A stretch of DNA of 6,192 nucleotides from Elusimicrobiota bacterium (GCA_031258375.1 JAIRMX010000083.1:1-6192); one strand, 5' to 3'. Positions 1 to 6,046 are shown, counted from the first letter of the stretch. Numbers and translations: made by a program. The notes: a model not told the origin generated them from the sequence alone.

Positions 1-193
1 TCTTGATAAAATATATCGAATCTCTTCTAAGACCGGCAAAACTTCCGGCAAGCGGAGGATCAAAATTTGAAAGATGATTGCACGCGATTATCAAGCCGCC
101 GCTGAGCGGTATATTGTCAAGCCCGCTAACCTTCACTTTATAAAAGAGCAAAAAATAATTTCTGAATATAAATTTTATCAAATTAAGAAGCAT
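1..193 (-). CDS. plsC: 1-acyl-sn-glycerol-3-phosphate acyltransferase (PlsC family), N-terminal part, cut by the window edge
   Basis: A 64-codon open frame continues off the left edge. An ATG at 191-193 gives a protein starting MLLNLIKFIFRNYFLLFYKV, a hydrophobic, aromatic-rich N-terminus that could sit on the membrane. It is followed by a GLDNIPLSGGLIIACNH stretch. Residues 40-45 read HLSNFD, the HX4D acyltransferase signature in which His and Asp form the catalytic pair, followed by PP. Enzymes of this family acylate lysophosphatidic acid to phosphatidic acid at the inner membrane. The start codon lies inside the end of cmk, giving an 11-nt overlap, so translation is probably coupled. A GGAG lies about 13 nt upstream, a rather long spacing. 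A TTG four codons further in is an alternative start. Cmk and PlsC genes are neighbours in many bacteria, which supports the call. The remaining motifs and the C-terminus are outside the window. Confidence 0.87.
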   Translation of the reverse strand, partial: MLLNLIKFIFRNYFLLFYKVKVSGLDNIPLSGGLIIACNHLSNFDPPLAGSFAGLRRDSIYFIK

Positions 194-863
194 ATGGCGA
201 GGAAATCTCCAAAACTTTATCCGTCACCTGCCGCAAAGTCATATCGGAAGTATCGATAATAACGGCATCGGACGCGGGTTTAAGCGGAGCGACGGCGCGG
301 CTACTGTCGCGCTCGTCGCGCGCTTTAATGGAAGAAAGAAGCTGCTCATAATCGGCCGTTTTTCCGTTTTGCTTAAGTTGCAAAAAACGCCGTTTTGCAC
401 GCTCCTCAGCCGTAGCGGTAAGAAAAATTTTAACCTGAGCGCCGGGACATATTACCGTTCCGATATCGCGCCCTTCCATAACAATTGCGCCGGCGCGTCC
501 TATTTCTATTTGTTTTTGAGTGACTACCGCGCGGGCGCGCGCGGAAGCAGAAGCTTTGCTTGCGGCCTGCCCTACTTTGTCCGAAAACAGTTTGCCTCCT
601 AAATAAACGCCGTCGACAAAAACTTTCAGGCTGTTGTCCGACGCGCGCTCAAAAGACCATTTTATATTTTTTGCGGCTTCAAAAACTTTGTCTTCATCGT
701 CTAAATTGATACCCATATCCAAAACTTTCCAGCCTAAACAACGATACATTTCGCCAGTGCTTAAAAAACTTAAATCGTATCGTAAGGCAACCGCTTTGCC
801 CACCGAAGATTTGCCGACTCCGGCGGGGCCGTCAATAGCTATTACGGGTTTAGCTCCTTTCAT
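183..863 (-). CDS. cmk: Cytidylate (CMP/dCMP) kinase
   Basis: A 226-aa protein, the usual length for bacterial CMP kinase, which phosphorylates CMP and dCMP with ATP in the cytoplasm to feed nucleotide and CDP-lipid synthesis. The P-loop is GPAGVGKSS at residues 12-20. The NMP-binding insert covers roughly residues 68-120. The conserved EGRDIGT block is at 130-136 and the LID-side block RDERDSSRAVAPL is at 182-194, ending in DAVIIDTS at 199-206. The substrate loop at 35-41 reads STGEMYR where most homologues have D(T/S)GA(M/I)YR, and the usual IRxxxV of the insert reads LFSDKV at 92-97. The CMP pocket therefore looks divergent, although R41 and R111 remain. The ATG shares one base with the pilT stop (TAATG), with AGGA about 10 nt upstream. 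This is a strong sign of coupling. Confidence 0.95.
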   Translation of the reverse strand: MKGAKPVIAIDGPAGVGKSSVGKAVALRYDLSFLSTGEMYRCLGWKVLDMGINLDDEDKVFEAAKNIKWSFERASDNSLKVFVDGVYLGGKLFSDKVGQAASKASASARARAVVTQKQIEIGRAGAIVMEGRDIGTVICPGAQVKIFLTATAEERAKRRFLQLKQNGKTADYEQLLSSIKARDERDSSRAVAPLKPASDAVIIDTSDMTLRQVTDKVLEISSPYAS

Positions 864-1954
864 TAGTCGTCCGTCCTGTTAAAACCTTTTAAAGCGAGCA
901 TAATCGCGTTAGGATTGCTTGAATAATCCATAATATCTTCCAATTTAACTTTTCCGTCTTTATGCAGAGCTAAAAGCGACTGGTCAAACGTATTCATTCC
1001 GTAATAATCTCCGCTTTGTATGGCTTTGGCAATATCGGAAATTTTATTGTCCGTAATCATTTTTTTAATCTGCGCGGTGGGCAGCAATATTTCGACCGCC
1101 GGAATAAGCCCTCCGCCTATACGCGGAATCAGACGCTGCGATATTACGCCGCGCAATAAATCGGCAAGCTGGAAACGTATTTGTCCCTGATGCTCCGGAG
1201 GAAAAGACTCCACAATTCTTGAAATAGTCTGCACGGCGTCGACTGTATGTAAAGTGGAAAGAACCAACTGTCCCATTTCCGCCGCGGATATCGCCGCGCG
1301 TATAACCTCGGGCGCGCGCATTTCGCCCAACATAATAACGTTTGGGTCTTGCCTCATGGCATAATGCAGCGCGGAAGAATAAGAAAGCGCGTCCGTCCCC
1401 AAAGAAAGCTGACTGACTATGCTTTTTTGCTCTGTGTGGACAAATTCAATGGGATCTTCCACGGTAAGAATATGCGCGGGGCGAGTCTTATTAATATGAT
1501 CTATAATCGCGGCTAAAGTCGAAGATTTGCCGGATCCTGTCATTCCGGTGACAAGTATAATTCCGCGATGATTATTTGCGATTTTTATGAGCGTTTCGGC
1601 GGGCAGATTTAACTGTTCAAAATCCGGTATGCGAAAAGGTATATAGCGTATCGCCATACATATTTTACCGGATTGGCGGTAAATATTGAAGCGGAAACGC
1701 CCGTATTCTTTATCTTCCAAAGCAAAGTCGACGCTCATATTTTGCTCGAGAAGTTTTTTCTCGCGTTCGCCCATTATCGCGGCGGCCATTTTTTTTACTT
1801 CTTCATTAGTAAGGAAACAATTGTCAATGGCGCGTATTTTCGTATCCATACGGACGCAGGCGGTGGAATTGCCCCTTATGTGAAGTCCGTTAGCATTATT
1901 TATAACGATAGTTTTAAGAAGCGTTTTTAAACCTACTGATTTTTCTTCGGCCAT
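863..1954 (-). CDS. pilT: PilT-type secretion/twitching ATPase (type IV pilus retraction ATPase family)
   Basis: A 363-aa cytoplasmic hexameric-type ATPase close to the usual PilT length. The N-terminal PAS-like region (about 1-110) includes GRFRFNIYRQSG and ends in RYIPFRIPDFEQLNLP, matching the PilT pattern. The RecA-like core has Walker A GMTGSGKS at 137-144, the Asp box LTVEDPIEFVH at 163-173, a Walker-B-like VIMLGEMR at 206-213 with Glu211, and the His box STLHT at 233-237. QRLIPR lies at 273-278 and AIQSGDYYGMNTFDQSL at 311-327, corresponding to the C-terminal PilT region. PilT proteins pull pilin subunits back into the membrane. The residue after GEMR is Ala instead of the common Asp. 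It follows ftsZ by 3 nt. No pilin or other pilus gene is present here, so a role outside pilus retraction cannot be excluded. The family call is firm, the exact role less so. Confidence 0.9.
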   Translation of the reverse strand: MAEEKSVGLKTLLKTIVINNANGLHIRGNSTACVRMDTKIRAIDNCFLTNEEVKKMAAAIMGEREKKLLEQNMSVDFALEDKEYGRFRFNIYRQSGKICMAIRYIPFRIPDFEQLNLPAETLIKIANNHRGIILVTGMTGSGKSSTLAAIIDHINKTRPAHILTVEDPIEFVHTEQKSIVSQLSLGTDALSYSSALHYAMRQDPNVIMLGEMRAPEVIRAAISAAEMGQLVLSTLHTVDAVQTISRIVESFPPEHQGQIRFQLADLLRGVISQRLIPRIGGGLIPAVEILLPTAQIKKMITDNKISDIAKAIQSGDYYGMNTFDQSLLALHKDGKVKLEDIMDYSSNPNAIMLALKGFNRTDD

Positions 1955-1957
1955 AAT

Positions 1958-3079
1958 TTATACATCCTCCTTTTTTCGCCGCAGATACGCGGGTATAAGA
2001 GCAATTTTATCAAATTCGTCGAAAGAATCTCTGTTTTTTGCAGATTGACGCTCCCGAAAATAATTTTTCGCAAGAGAGTGTTTAAACCCATTGTTAAAAC
2101 CGGTCGCGATAACCGTAATTTTTAAAACGCCCGGCTCAAGATTCTTATCGTACATATGCCCGAATTTAATTATAGAATCGCTGCTTGCAAGCCGGCGTAT
2201 AATATTCATTACGTCGCCTTGTTCAGGCATTTTTATTCCGTCTGAGGCTGTAAAAAACACTATAAAACCTTTTGCGCCGCTTATGTCCGCGTTCTCAAGA
2301 AGCGGAGAAGACAGAGCATCGTTTATCGCGGTGTGATGGCGGTTGACGCCCTTAGCCTGGCCTATACCTATAAAACTTCTTCCGGATTTAAGCATAATCG
2401 TTTTTAAATCGTTATAATCAATATTTATTTCGCCGGGTTTAAGTATGACCTCGGATATTCCCTTTACGGCCTGCAGAAGAACTTCGTCCGCCATTCTGAA
2501 CGCGTCGCCGGTATCGGTGGCCGCGCCTACATTTTCCAAAAGTTTGTCATTTGGCACTATAATCATTGAATCGGCGTATTTTTGCATTTCTTTAATGCCT
2601 TCGTCCGCACGTTTTGAGCGCACAAAACCTTCAAAATTAAAAGGCCGCGTCACTACGCCAACAACAAGAATATCGTCGCCGTAAGTTTTTTTGGCTATTC
2701 TTGCAAGTTCCGGCGCAACGCCGGTTCCGGTGCCGCCGCCCATACCTGCCGTGATGAAAAGCAAATCCGCCTCCGCAACTATAAGACGCAAATGTTCCAC
2801 AGATTCTTCCGCCGCCATTTTGCCGCGCTGCGGATCCCCTCCCACGCCAAGACCTTTTGTAGTTTTCTGACCAACCTGAACGAGATAAGGAGCTTTGTTG
2901 GAGCGTAAAGCTTGAGCGTCGGTATTTACCGCGATAAAATCCACATAATCAATTCCCGTTTCCATCATATGATTGATGGCATTGCCGCCGCCGCCGCCCA
3001 CGCCCACGCATTTTATTTTGGCCTTTTTCCCTTCAAATTGTTCGGCACTGGCAAAAAGAGGATTCATAATTTTATCCAT
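1958..3079 (-). CDS. ftsZ: Cell division protein FtsZ, tubulin-like GTPase
   Basis: A 373-aa protein that polymerises with GTP into the cytokinetic ring at mid-cell. The N-terminal glycine-rich GTP site is GVGGGGGNA at 26-34. The tubulin signature GGGTGTG is at 114-120, with VVTRPFNFEG at 142-151. The T7 synergy loop NIDYND at 219-224 keeps both catalytic aspartates (221 and 224). The globular core ends near residue 328. A short linker of about 25 residues leads to the conserved tail DKIALIPAYLRRKK (357-370), which in other bacteria binds FtsA and similar partners. The start is the ATG 3 nt after the ftsA stop. No good Shine-Dalgarno sequence precedes it, so coupling to ftsA is likely. A second in-frame ATG at codon 5 is an alternative and also lacks a clear site. 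Confidence 0.98.
   Translation of the reverse strand: MDKIMNPLFASAEQFEGKKAKIKCVGVGGGGGNAINHMMETGIDYVDFIAVNTDAQALRSNKAPYLVQVGQKTTKGLGVGGDPQRGKMAAEESVEHLRLIVAEADLLFITAGMGGGTGTGVAPELARIAKKTYGDDILVVGVVTRPFNFEGFVRSKRADEGIKEMQKYADSMIIVPNDKLLENVGAATDTGDAFRMADEVLLQAVKGISEVILKPGEINIDYNDLKTIMLKSGRSFIGIGQAKGVNRHHTAINDALSSPLLENADISGAKGFIVFFTASDGIKMPEQGDVMNIIRRLASSDSIIKFGHMYDKNLEPGVLKITVIATGFNNGFKHSLAKNYFRERQSAKNRDSFDEFDKIALIPAYLRRKKEDV
1965..1970 (-). promoter_or_regulatory. Strong Shine-Dalgarno site for pilT inside the end of ftsZ
   Basis: On the minus strand the sequence reads GGAGGA, 10 nt before the pilT ATG. It is built into the last codons of ftsZ (Glu371 and Asp372). This is the best ribosome binding site in the cluster and suggests that pilT can be translated efficiently in its own right rather than only by coupling to ftsZ. 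Confidence 0.75.
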
Positions 3080-3082
3080 AAT

Positions 3083-4327
3083 TTAACTGCTGAAGAGATC
3101 TTTTATTATATTTTTTATTTTTGACGCAAATCTGCCCGAGCCGGCGGAAATACCGCCCGAACCTTCGCCTATTAAATCCCGCTTGGCGGCGTAAATCGCA
3201 AGGGCAAGCGCCGTAGTGTAAGAGGGATCGAAAAATTCTTCGTCTCCGTTTATAGCGTCGCGCGAAATCCCGCCGCGCCGCGCTTCGTTAAACCCGAGAG
3301 CTTGAGCGCATTGTTCGGTTATGCCGGACATAATAGAGCCGCCCCCCGTAAGAACGCATACGGCCGCCATATTGGCAAAACCGCTTTTATCTATGAAATT
3401 TTTTATTTGCTCAAATATTTCCTGCGTGCGGGGACGTATTATATCCAATAGAAAACTTTTTCTGATATTGTTTGTGGAACGTCCGTCTAACGAAGTTACG
3501 GCAATATCTAAATCCTCGCCCAAAACCGAAGGGAAAGCGACTCCGTATTTTTTTTTGATTTCTTCCGCATTTATTCTTGACGTGTGCAAAGCATAGGCAA
3601 TATCGCGCGTTATCAAATCGCAGCCTAAAGGAAAATCTTTGGAAAAGCGCAAAGCCCCGTCCGCATAAATTCCAACGGACGTGGTTTCTCCGCCCATATC
3701 TATAAGCATTGCGCCGATATCCTTTTCCTCGTTAGAAAGAACATTATCGGCAAGGCACATAATGCCGTGAAAAGCTTCGTCAACGGCAAAACCGGGCTGA
3801 GTTATCGCCTTTTTTAAATTATTATAACTTGAAGAAAGCCCCGTAGTTATATTTACGTCGACTTCAAGAAGCGAACCGGACATTCCCTCCGGGTTTATTA
3901 TCCCGCGCTGTCTGTCAACGGCAAAACCCTGAGTTGTGTAATTTATAATTTCGTGATCGCCTTTTATATGTATCGAACGCGCGTTGCTTACGGCTTGTTC
4001 GATATCGTCGGAAGTAATTTCCTTGTTCAGACGCGGTATATTGTATATGCCGTGATTTGTAAAAGTTTCTATATTTTCGCCCCTCAAAGCTATATAAAGG
4101 CCGTTTATTTCCGAAGAAGTTTTCTCTTCAATTCTGTCAATAACGCCGCTAACCGCAACCGACGTTTCGCGTATGCCGCTGACCATGCCGCTTCTAAGAC
4201 CTTTGCAGGAAACGCTTGCGACGGCGGCTACTCTTAAAGAATTTGTTTCCCTATCGTATAAAACGGCCGCCGCCGTTATTTTGCCGCTTCCAATATCAAG
4301 TCCAGCTATTAAATTCGTTTTTGCCAT
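3083..4327 (-). CDS. ftsA: Cell division protein FtsA, actin-like membrane tether of FtsZ
   Basis: A 414-aa actin/Hsp70-fold ATP-binding protein that anchors FtsZ filaments to the inner membrane and recruits later division proteins. Phosphate-1 motif GLDIGSGKI is at 9-17, the FtsA-specific 1C subdomain covers about 85-165, phosphate-2 motif LIDMGGETT is at 208-216, and the adenosine motif LTGGGSIMSG is at 326-335. A glycine/serine-rich spacer (about 388-398) precedes the amphipathic helix RFASKIKNIIKDLFSS at the very end, which is the expected membrane-targeting sequence. The ATG lies one base after the ftsQ stop, with a GGCGG-like site 6 nt upstream inside the end of ftsQ. Its position between ftsQ and ftsZ matches the classical division cluster. 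Confidence 0.97.
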   Translation of the reverse strand: MAKTNLIAGLDIGSGKITAAAVLYDRETNSLRVAAVASVSCKGLRSGMVSGIRETSVAVSGVIDRIEEKTSSEINGLYIALRGENIETFTNHGIYNIPRLNKEITSDDIEQAVSNARSIHIKGDHEIINYTTQGFAVDRQRGIINPEGMSGSLLEVDVNITTGLSSSYNNLKKAITQPGFAVDEAFHGIMCLADNVLSNEEKDIGAMLIDMGGETTSVGIYADGALRFSKDFPLGCDLITRDIAYALHTSRINAEEIKKKYGVAFPSVLGEDLDIAVTSLDGRSTNNIRKSFLLDIIRPRTQEIFEQIKNFIDKSGFANMAAVCVLTGGGSIMSGITEQCAQALGFNEARRGGISRDAINGDEEFFDPSYTTALALAIYAAKRDLIGEGSGGISAGSGRFASKIKNIIKDLFSS

Positions 4328-4328
4328 A

Positions 4329-5141
4329 CTATACCGCCGGGGCTAAATATACTTTCCCATAATCAAAATATCTAAAATCTATTTTATACGGCTTTTTAAA
4401 ATTTTTCTGCGAGGAAACGGCTAAAATCTCGGCTAATTTCATAAGTTTTTCCCCCGCATTTGCATAACCGCCAATTTGAGCAAAAGCGACGTTCTCAATT
4501 TCAATATTCATCGTTTTAGCATCCTGCTCGATATAGACTGCCGAGATTATAATATCTTTCAGCGAATTAATCTCACTTATTAATTTTACCAATTCTTGAG
4601 ATAAAAAATCTTTTTTTGTCAAATTTTTAATATACAGCGGAAAAAAGCCGCCGTTCCCTTTCAATTCTTTATCGTCAAAAATAAATCCGTTCTCCGCAAG
4701 ATAATATTCGCCGCCGTCTATTATGATTTTAGCGATGGGAATATGCTTTTTTATTTTAACGTTTAACTCTTTGGTAAAGAAATTGCGGTTTACTTTTACC
4801 GAAGACAATTGTTTTAAATTGTTAAGCAGCATTTCCTCAAGATTTGAACAATCGCGCGCGGTTATTTCGTCGCCTTTTTCAAAGCTGACATATTTGCTCG
4901 CTTCATATTGCATATCCTTAGTCTCGCCGGTAATTTTTATATCCTTGACGCGCCATACAAGCCAATTAGGCGCCTTTATGTTCGATAAAAATCCATTTGA
5001 TCTAACTGCCCACCAAAGCAATGTAAGAATGATTAGAATTGCCGTCGTTATAATTAAGAATTTTTTTTGTCTTTTAGTTCGACGCTTGGACCCGCGCGAC
5101 GCGGCAAAATATTTTTTGGAAGATTTCTTTCTTATATGCAT
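4329..5141 (-). CDS. ftsQ: Cell division protein FtsQ (POTRA-domain, single-pass membrane protein)
   Basis: A bitopic division protein that links cytoplasmic and periplasmic divisome parts. I choose the ATG at 5139-5141, giving 270 aa. The frame can be extended to a TTG at 5154-5156 (275 aa), where it ends because a stop lies at 5169-5171. Neither start has a visible Shine-Dalgarno site. Counting from the TTG, residues 1-32 are very rich in Lys and Arg (cytoplasmic), 33-51 are a hydrophobic membrane span ending in LLWWAV, about 70-138 form the POTRA domain (starting VKDIKITGETKDMQYEASKY), and the FtsQ beta domain follows to the end. Sequence conservation in FtsQ is low, so the call rests on this architecture plus the position directly before ftsA. 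The usual upstream partners (ddl, murB or murC) are absent and replaced by non-coding sequence. Confidence 0.92.
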   Translation of the reverse strand: MHIRKKSSKKYFAASRGSKRRTKRQKKFLIITTAILIILTLLWWAVRSNGFLSNIKAPNWLVWRVKDIKITGETKDMQYEASKYVSFEKGDEITARDCSNLEEMLLNNLKQLSSVKVNRNFFTKELNVKIKKHIPIAKIIIDGGEYYLAENGFIFDDKELKGNGGFFPLYIKNLTKKDFLSQELVKLISEINSLKDIIISAVYIEQDAKTMNIEIENVAFAQIGGYANAGEKLMKLAEILAVSSQKNFKKPYKIDFRYFDYGKVYLAPAV

Positions 5142-5203
5142 TTTTTTAATCGGCAAAGAGAAAAAGTTTTAAAAATCAAATTTCAATTTATAAATATGAG
5201 CGC

Positions 5204-5252
5204 AAAACGATTGCGCTATATAAATATTTTTTCGCAAGTAAATCGTTTTTTT
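5204..5252. repeat. Inverted repeat / hairpin in the ftsQ leader
   Basis: AAAACGATT (5204-5212) is complementary to AATCGTTTT (5241-5249), extended by GCG/CGC (5213-5215 with 5233-5235) across a 5-nt bulge, with a 17-nt AT-rich loop. On the plus strand it runs into seven T residues (5246-5252), so it could act as a weak plus-strand terminator. On the minus strand it lies about 60 nt before the ftsQ ATG, in the presumed mRNA leader. Function unknown. Confidence 0.4.
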
Positions 5253-5318
5253 GTTCTATAACTGCCGGCGTTCGCTCCGTTTATTAGTATTTTTGTTCCT
5301 TATCGTCCCGCCCATTCC

Positions 5319-5347
5319 TTCAAAACAATTATAAAAACCGCTATATA
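5319..5347 (+). promoter_or_regulatory. Possible plus-strand promoter (weak)
   Basis: TTCAAA (5319-5324), a 17-nt spacer and TATATA (5342-5347) resemble sigma70 -35 and -10 boxes, with four of six matches each. An overlapping TATAAA (5344-5349) with a 19-nt spacer is an alternative. In such AT-rich sequence this match could be chance. Its interest is that it would produce a transcript ending at the plus-strand terminator at 5501-5542. Confidence 0.22.
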
Positions 5348-5397
5348 AAATACTACATTAAAATTCAAGCTTTGGCAATGTGTCCACATATGAGACT

Positions 5398-5445
5398 TTA
5401 GATAGTTTTGGATTGAGCCTCAGGTTGGTTTAAAATATCCTGCAT
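5398..5445 (-). CDS. Possible 15-codon leader ORF in front of ftsQ
   Basis: An ATG at 5443-5445 opens a frame MQDILNQPEAQSKTI followed by TAA. It is preceded by AAAGG at a spacing of about 8-9 nt and lies just downstream of a promoter-like pair (5474-5503). The start codon sits in the loop of the ATCCT/AGGAT hairpin. It may be a leader peptide of the ftsQ transcript, a truncated gene start, or chance. I see no attenuator-like codon run. Low confidence. Confidence 0.15.
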   Translation of the reverse strand: MQDILNQPEAQSKTI

Positions 5446-5473
5446 AGGATTAACCTTTGAGCGCATTTTTTCT

Positions 5474-5503
5474 ATTGTACCAAATCACTACAAATCAATT
5501 CAA
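5474..5503 (-). promoter_or_regulatory. Candidate sigma70-type promoter for the ftsQAZ-pilT-cmk-plsC operon
   Basis: On the minus strand TTGAAT (5503-5498), an 18-nt spacer and TACAAT (5479-5474) match four of six and five of six consensus positions. Transcription would start near 5467 and give a leader of about 325 nt before ftsQ. The -35 box overlaps the stem of the plus-strand terminator. A second candidate, TTGAAT (5368-5363) with a TATA-like box near 5347-5340, lies closer to ftsQ. Confidence 0.35.
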
Positions 5504-5542
5504 AGCCGCAGACAAATGCCTGCGGCTTTGCTTTATTTTTTT
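5501..5542 (+). terminator. Strong rho-independent terminator, oriented to the plus strand
   Basis: CAAAGCCGCAG (5501-5511) and CTGCGGCTTTG (5520-5530) form a perfect 11-bp stem with an 8-nt loop, followed on the plus strand by CTTTATTTTTTT (5531-5542). Read on the minus strand, the sequence after the stem is AATTGATTTG, a poor U-tract, although it lies just 30 nt past the rnhA stop and could still help to end rnhA transcription. The direction implied by the T-run does not match any gene seen in the window. Confidence 0.8.
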
Positions 5543-5560
5543 CATATTCGGCAAAAACCA

Positions 5561-6046
5561 TCAATCTTTAAAATCAAAAAGTTCTAATTGTTCGTGATGA
5601 TTTTTTGACACCGTTTGCAAAAGAAATTTTTTTGCGGGTTCTGTTTCAAGCGCATTATCAATAATTTTATTGCACATAGCGTCGGCTTCTTTATTTTGTT
5701 CGCGCGGCACATGCGTTAAAGATATTGCCGAAAATTTTTCCGCTGCTTTTTTAATATCTGCCATTATTAAGCGCAAATCCGGGTTTTTTATTTTATATTC
5801 GCCGCCGTATTGTTTGACCAGAAGTAAAGAATCCGAACGTATCTTCAGTCTTGTCCCGCGCAGCTTGGCGGCTTTAGACAGCGCGATTTTAAGTGCGCTA
5901 AACTCGGCGAAATTATTAGTGCATCTTGCAAAAAATTCGCCGCCTTCAAGTAAAAGCTTGCCGGAAGTATTTTTTATAATCCAAGCGCTTGAGCCGGGGC
6001 CGGGATTGCCGCGGCTTGCGCCGTCTATATTTATAATAAGTTCCAT
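5561..6046 (-). CDS. rnhA: Ribonuclease HI family protein
   Basis: A 161-aa protein of the RNase H fold that cleaves the RNA strand of RNA-DNA hybrids in the cytoplasm. The four acidic metal-binding residues are visible: Asp8 in NIDGASRGNPGPG, Glu48 in TNNFAEFSAL, Asp72 in IRSDS, and Asp122 in NKEADAM. Other family blocks are YKIKNPDL (84-91) and THVPREQN (111-118). The pattern fits the compact RVT_3-like branch rather than E. coli RnhA, because the basic protrusion is not evident. After the catalytic domain (to about 131) there is a C-terminal extension of about 30 residues ending HHEQLELFDFKD, whose QLELF (153-157) resembles a sliding-clamp-binding peptide. The start is an ATG without a clear ribosome site. 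It is separated from ftsQ by about 400 bp and is probably its own unit. Confidence 0.93.
   Translation of the reverse strand: MELIINIDGASRGNPGPGSSAWIIKNTSGKLLLEGGEFFARCTNNFAEFSALKIALSKAAKLRGTRLKIRSDSLLLVKQYGGEYKIKNPDLRLIMADIKKAAEKFSAISLTHVPREQNKEADAMCNKIIDNALETEPAKKFLLQTVSKNHHEQLELFDFKD

Larger units (their letters stand above)
5354..5542 (+). ncRNA. Candidate small RNA ending in an intrinsic terminator
   Basis: A strong terminator reads on the plus strand, yet no plus-strand protein gene lies before it. A promoter-like sequence ends near 5347, so a transcript of roughly 190 nt could be made. It would contain a second stable element: CTCAGGTT (5419-5426) pairs with AACC and TGAG (5452-5455, 5458-5461), enclosing an ATCCT-GCAT-AGGAT hairpin (5437-5450). 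I do not recognise it as 6S, tmRNA, SRP or RNase P RNA. It would be divergent from, and overlap, the presumed ftsQ leader. The alternative is that the terminator is a leftover of a lost gene or serves rnhA from the other side. Confidence 0.25.
5157..5560. other. Long intergenic region between rnhA and ftsQ, non-coding but structured
   Basis: About 400 bases with no convincing protein gene. Stops break all frames into short pieces, and the longest (about 37 codons, plus strand, about 5289-5400, no good start) has no recognisable similarity. The stretch is AT-rich compared with the flanking genes. It holds a hairpin next to ftsQ, a promoter-like pair on each strand, a complex hairpin at 5419-5461 and a strong terminator at 5501-5542, each listed separately. 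It must carry the regulatory start of the ftsQ operon. It could also carry a small RNA or the remains of a lost gene such as ddl or murB, but I see no specific remnant. Confidence 0.6.

Noticed and set aside
74..259. 61-codon plus-strand frame at the left edge
   Set aside because: It is opposite the plsC N-terminus with its HX4D motif and the end of cmk.
4723..5172. 149-codon plus-strand open frame opposite ftsQ
   Set aside because: It lies fully opposite a gene with clear FtsQ architecture and operon position, has no recognisable motif, and looks like an antisense shadow.
5380..5400. TGTCCACATATGAGAC-like sequence as a possible insertion-sequence end
   Set aside because: It contains a CATATG palindrome, but I found no matching inverted copy, no target duplication and no transposase in the window.
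5289..5400. Plus-strand stop-to-stop frame ending in KIQALAMCPHMRL
   Set aside because: About 37 codons without a good start or ribosome site and no similarity I recognise. It is treated as non-coding.
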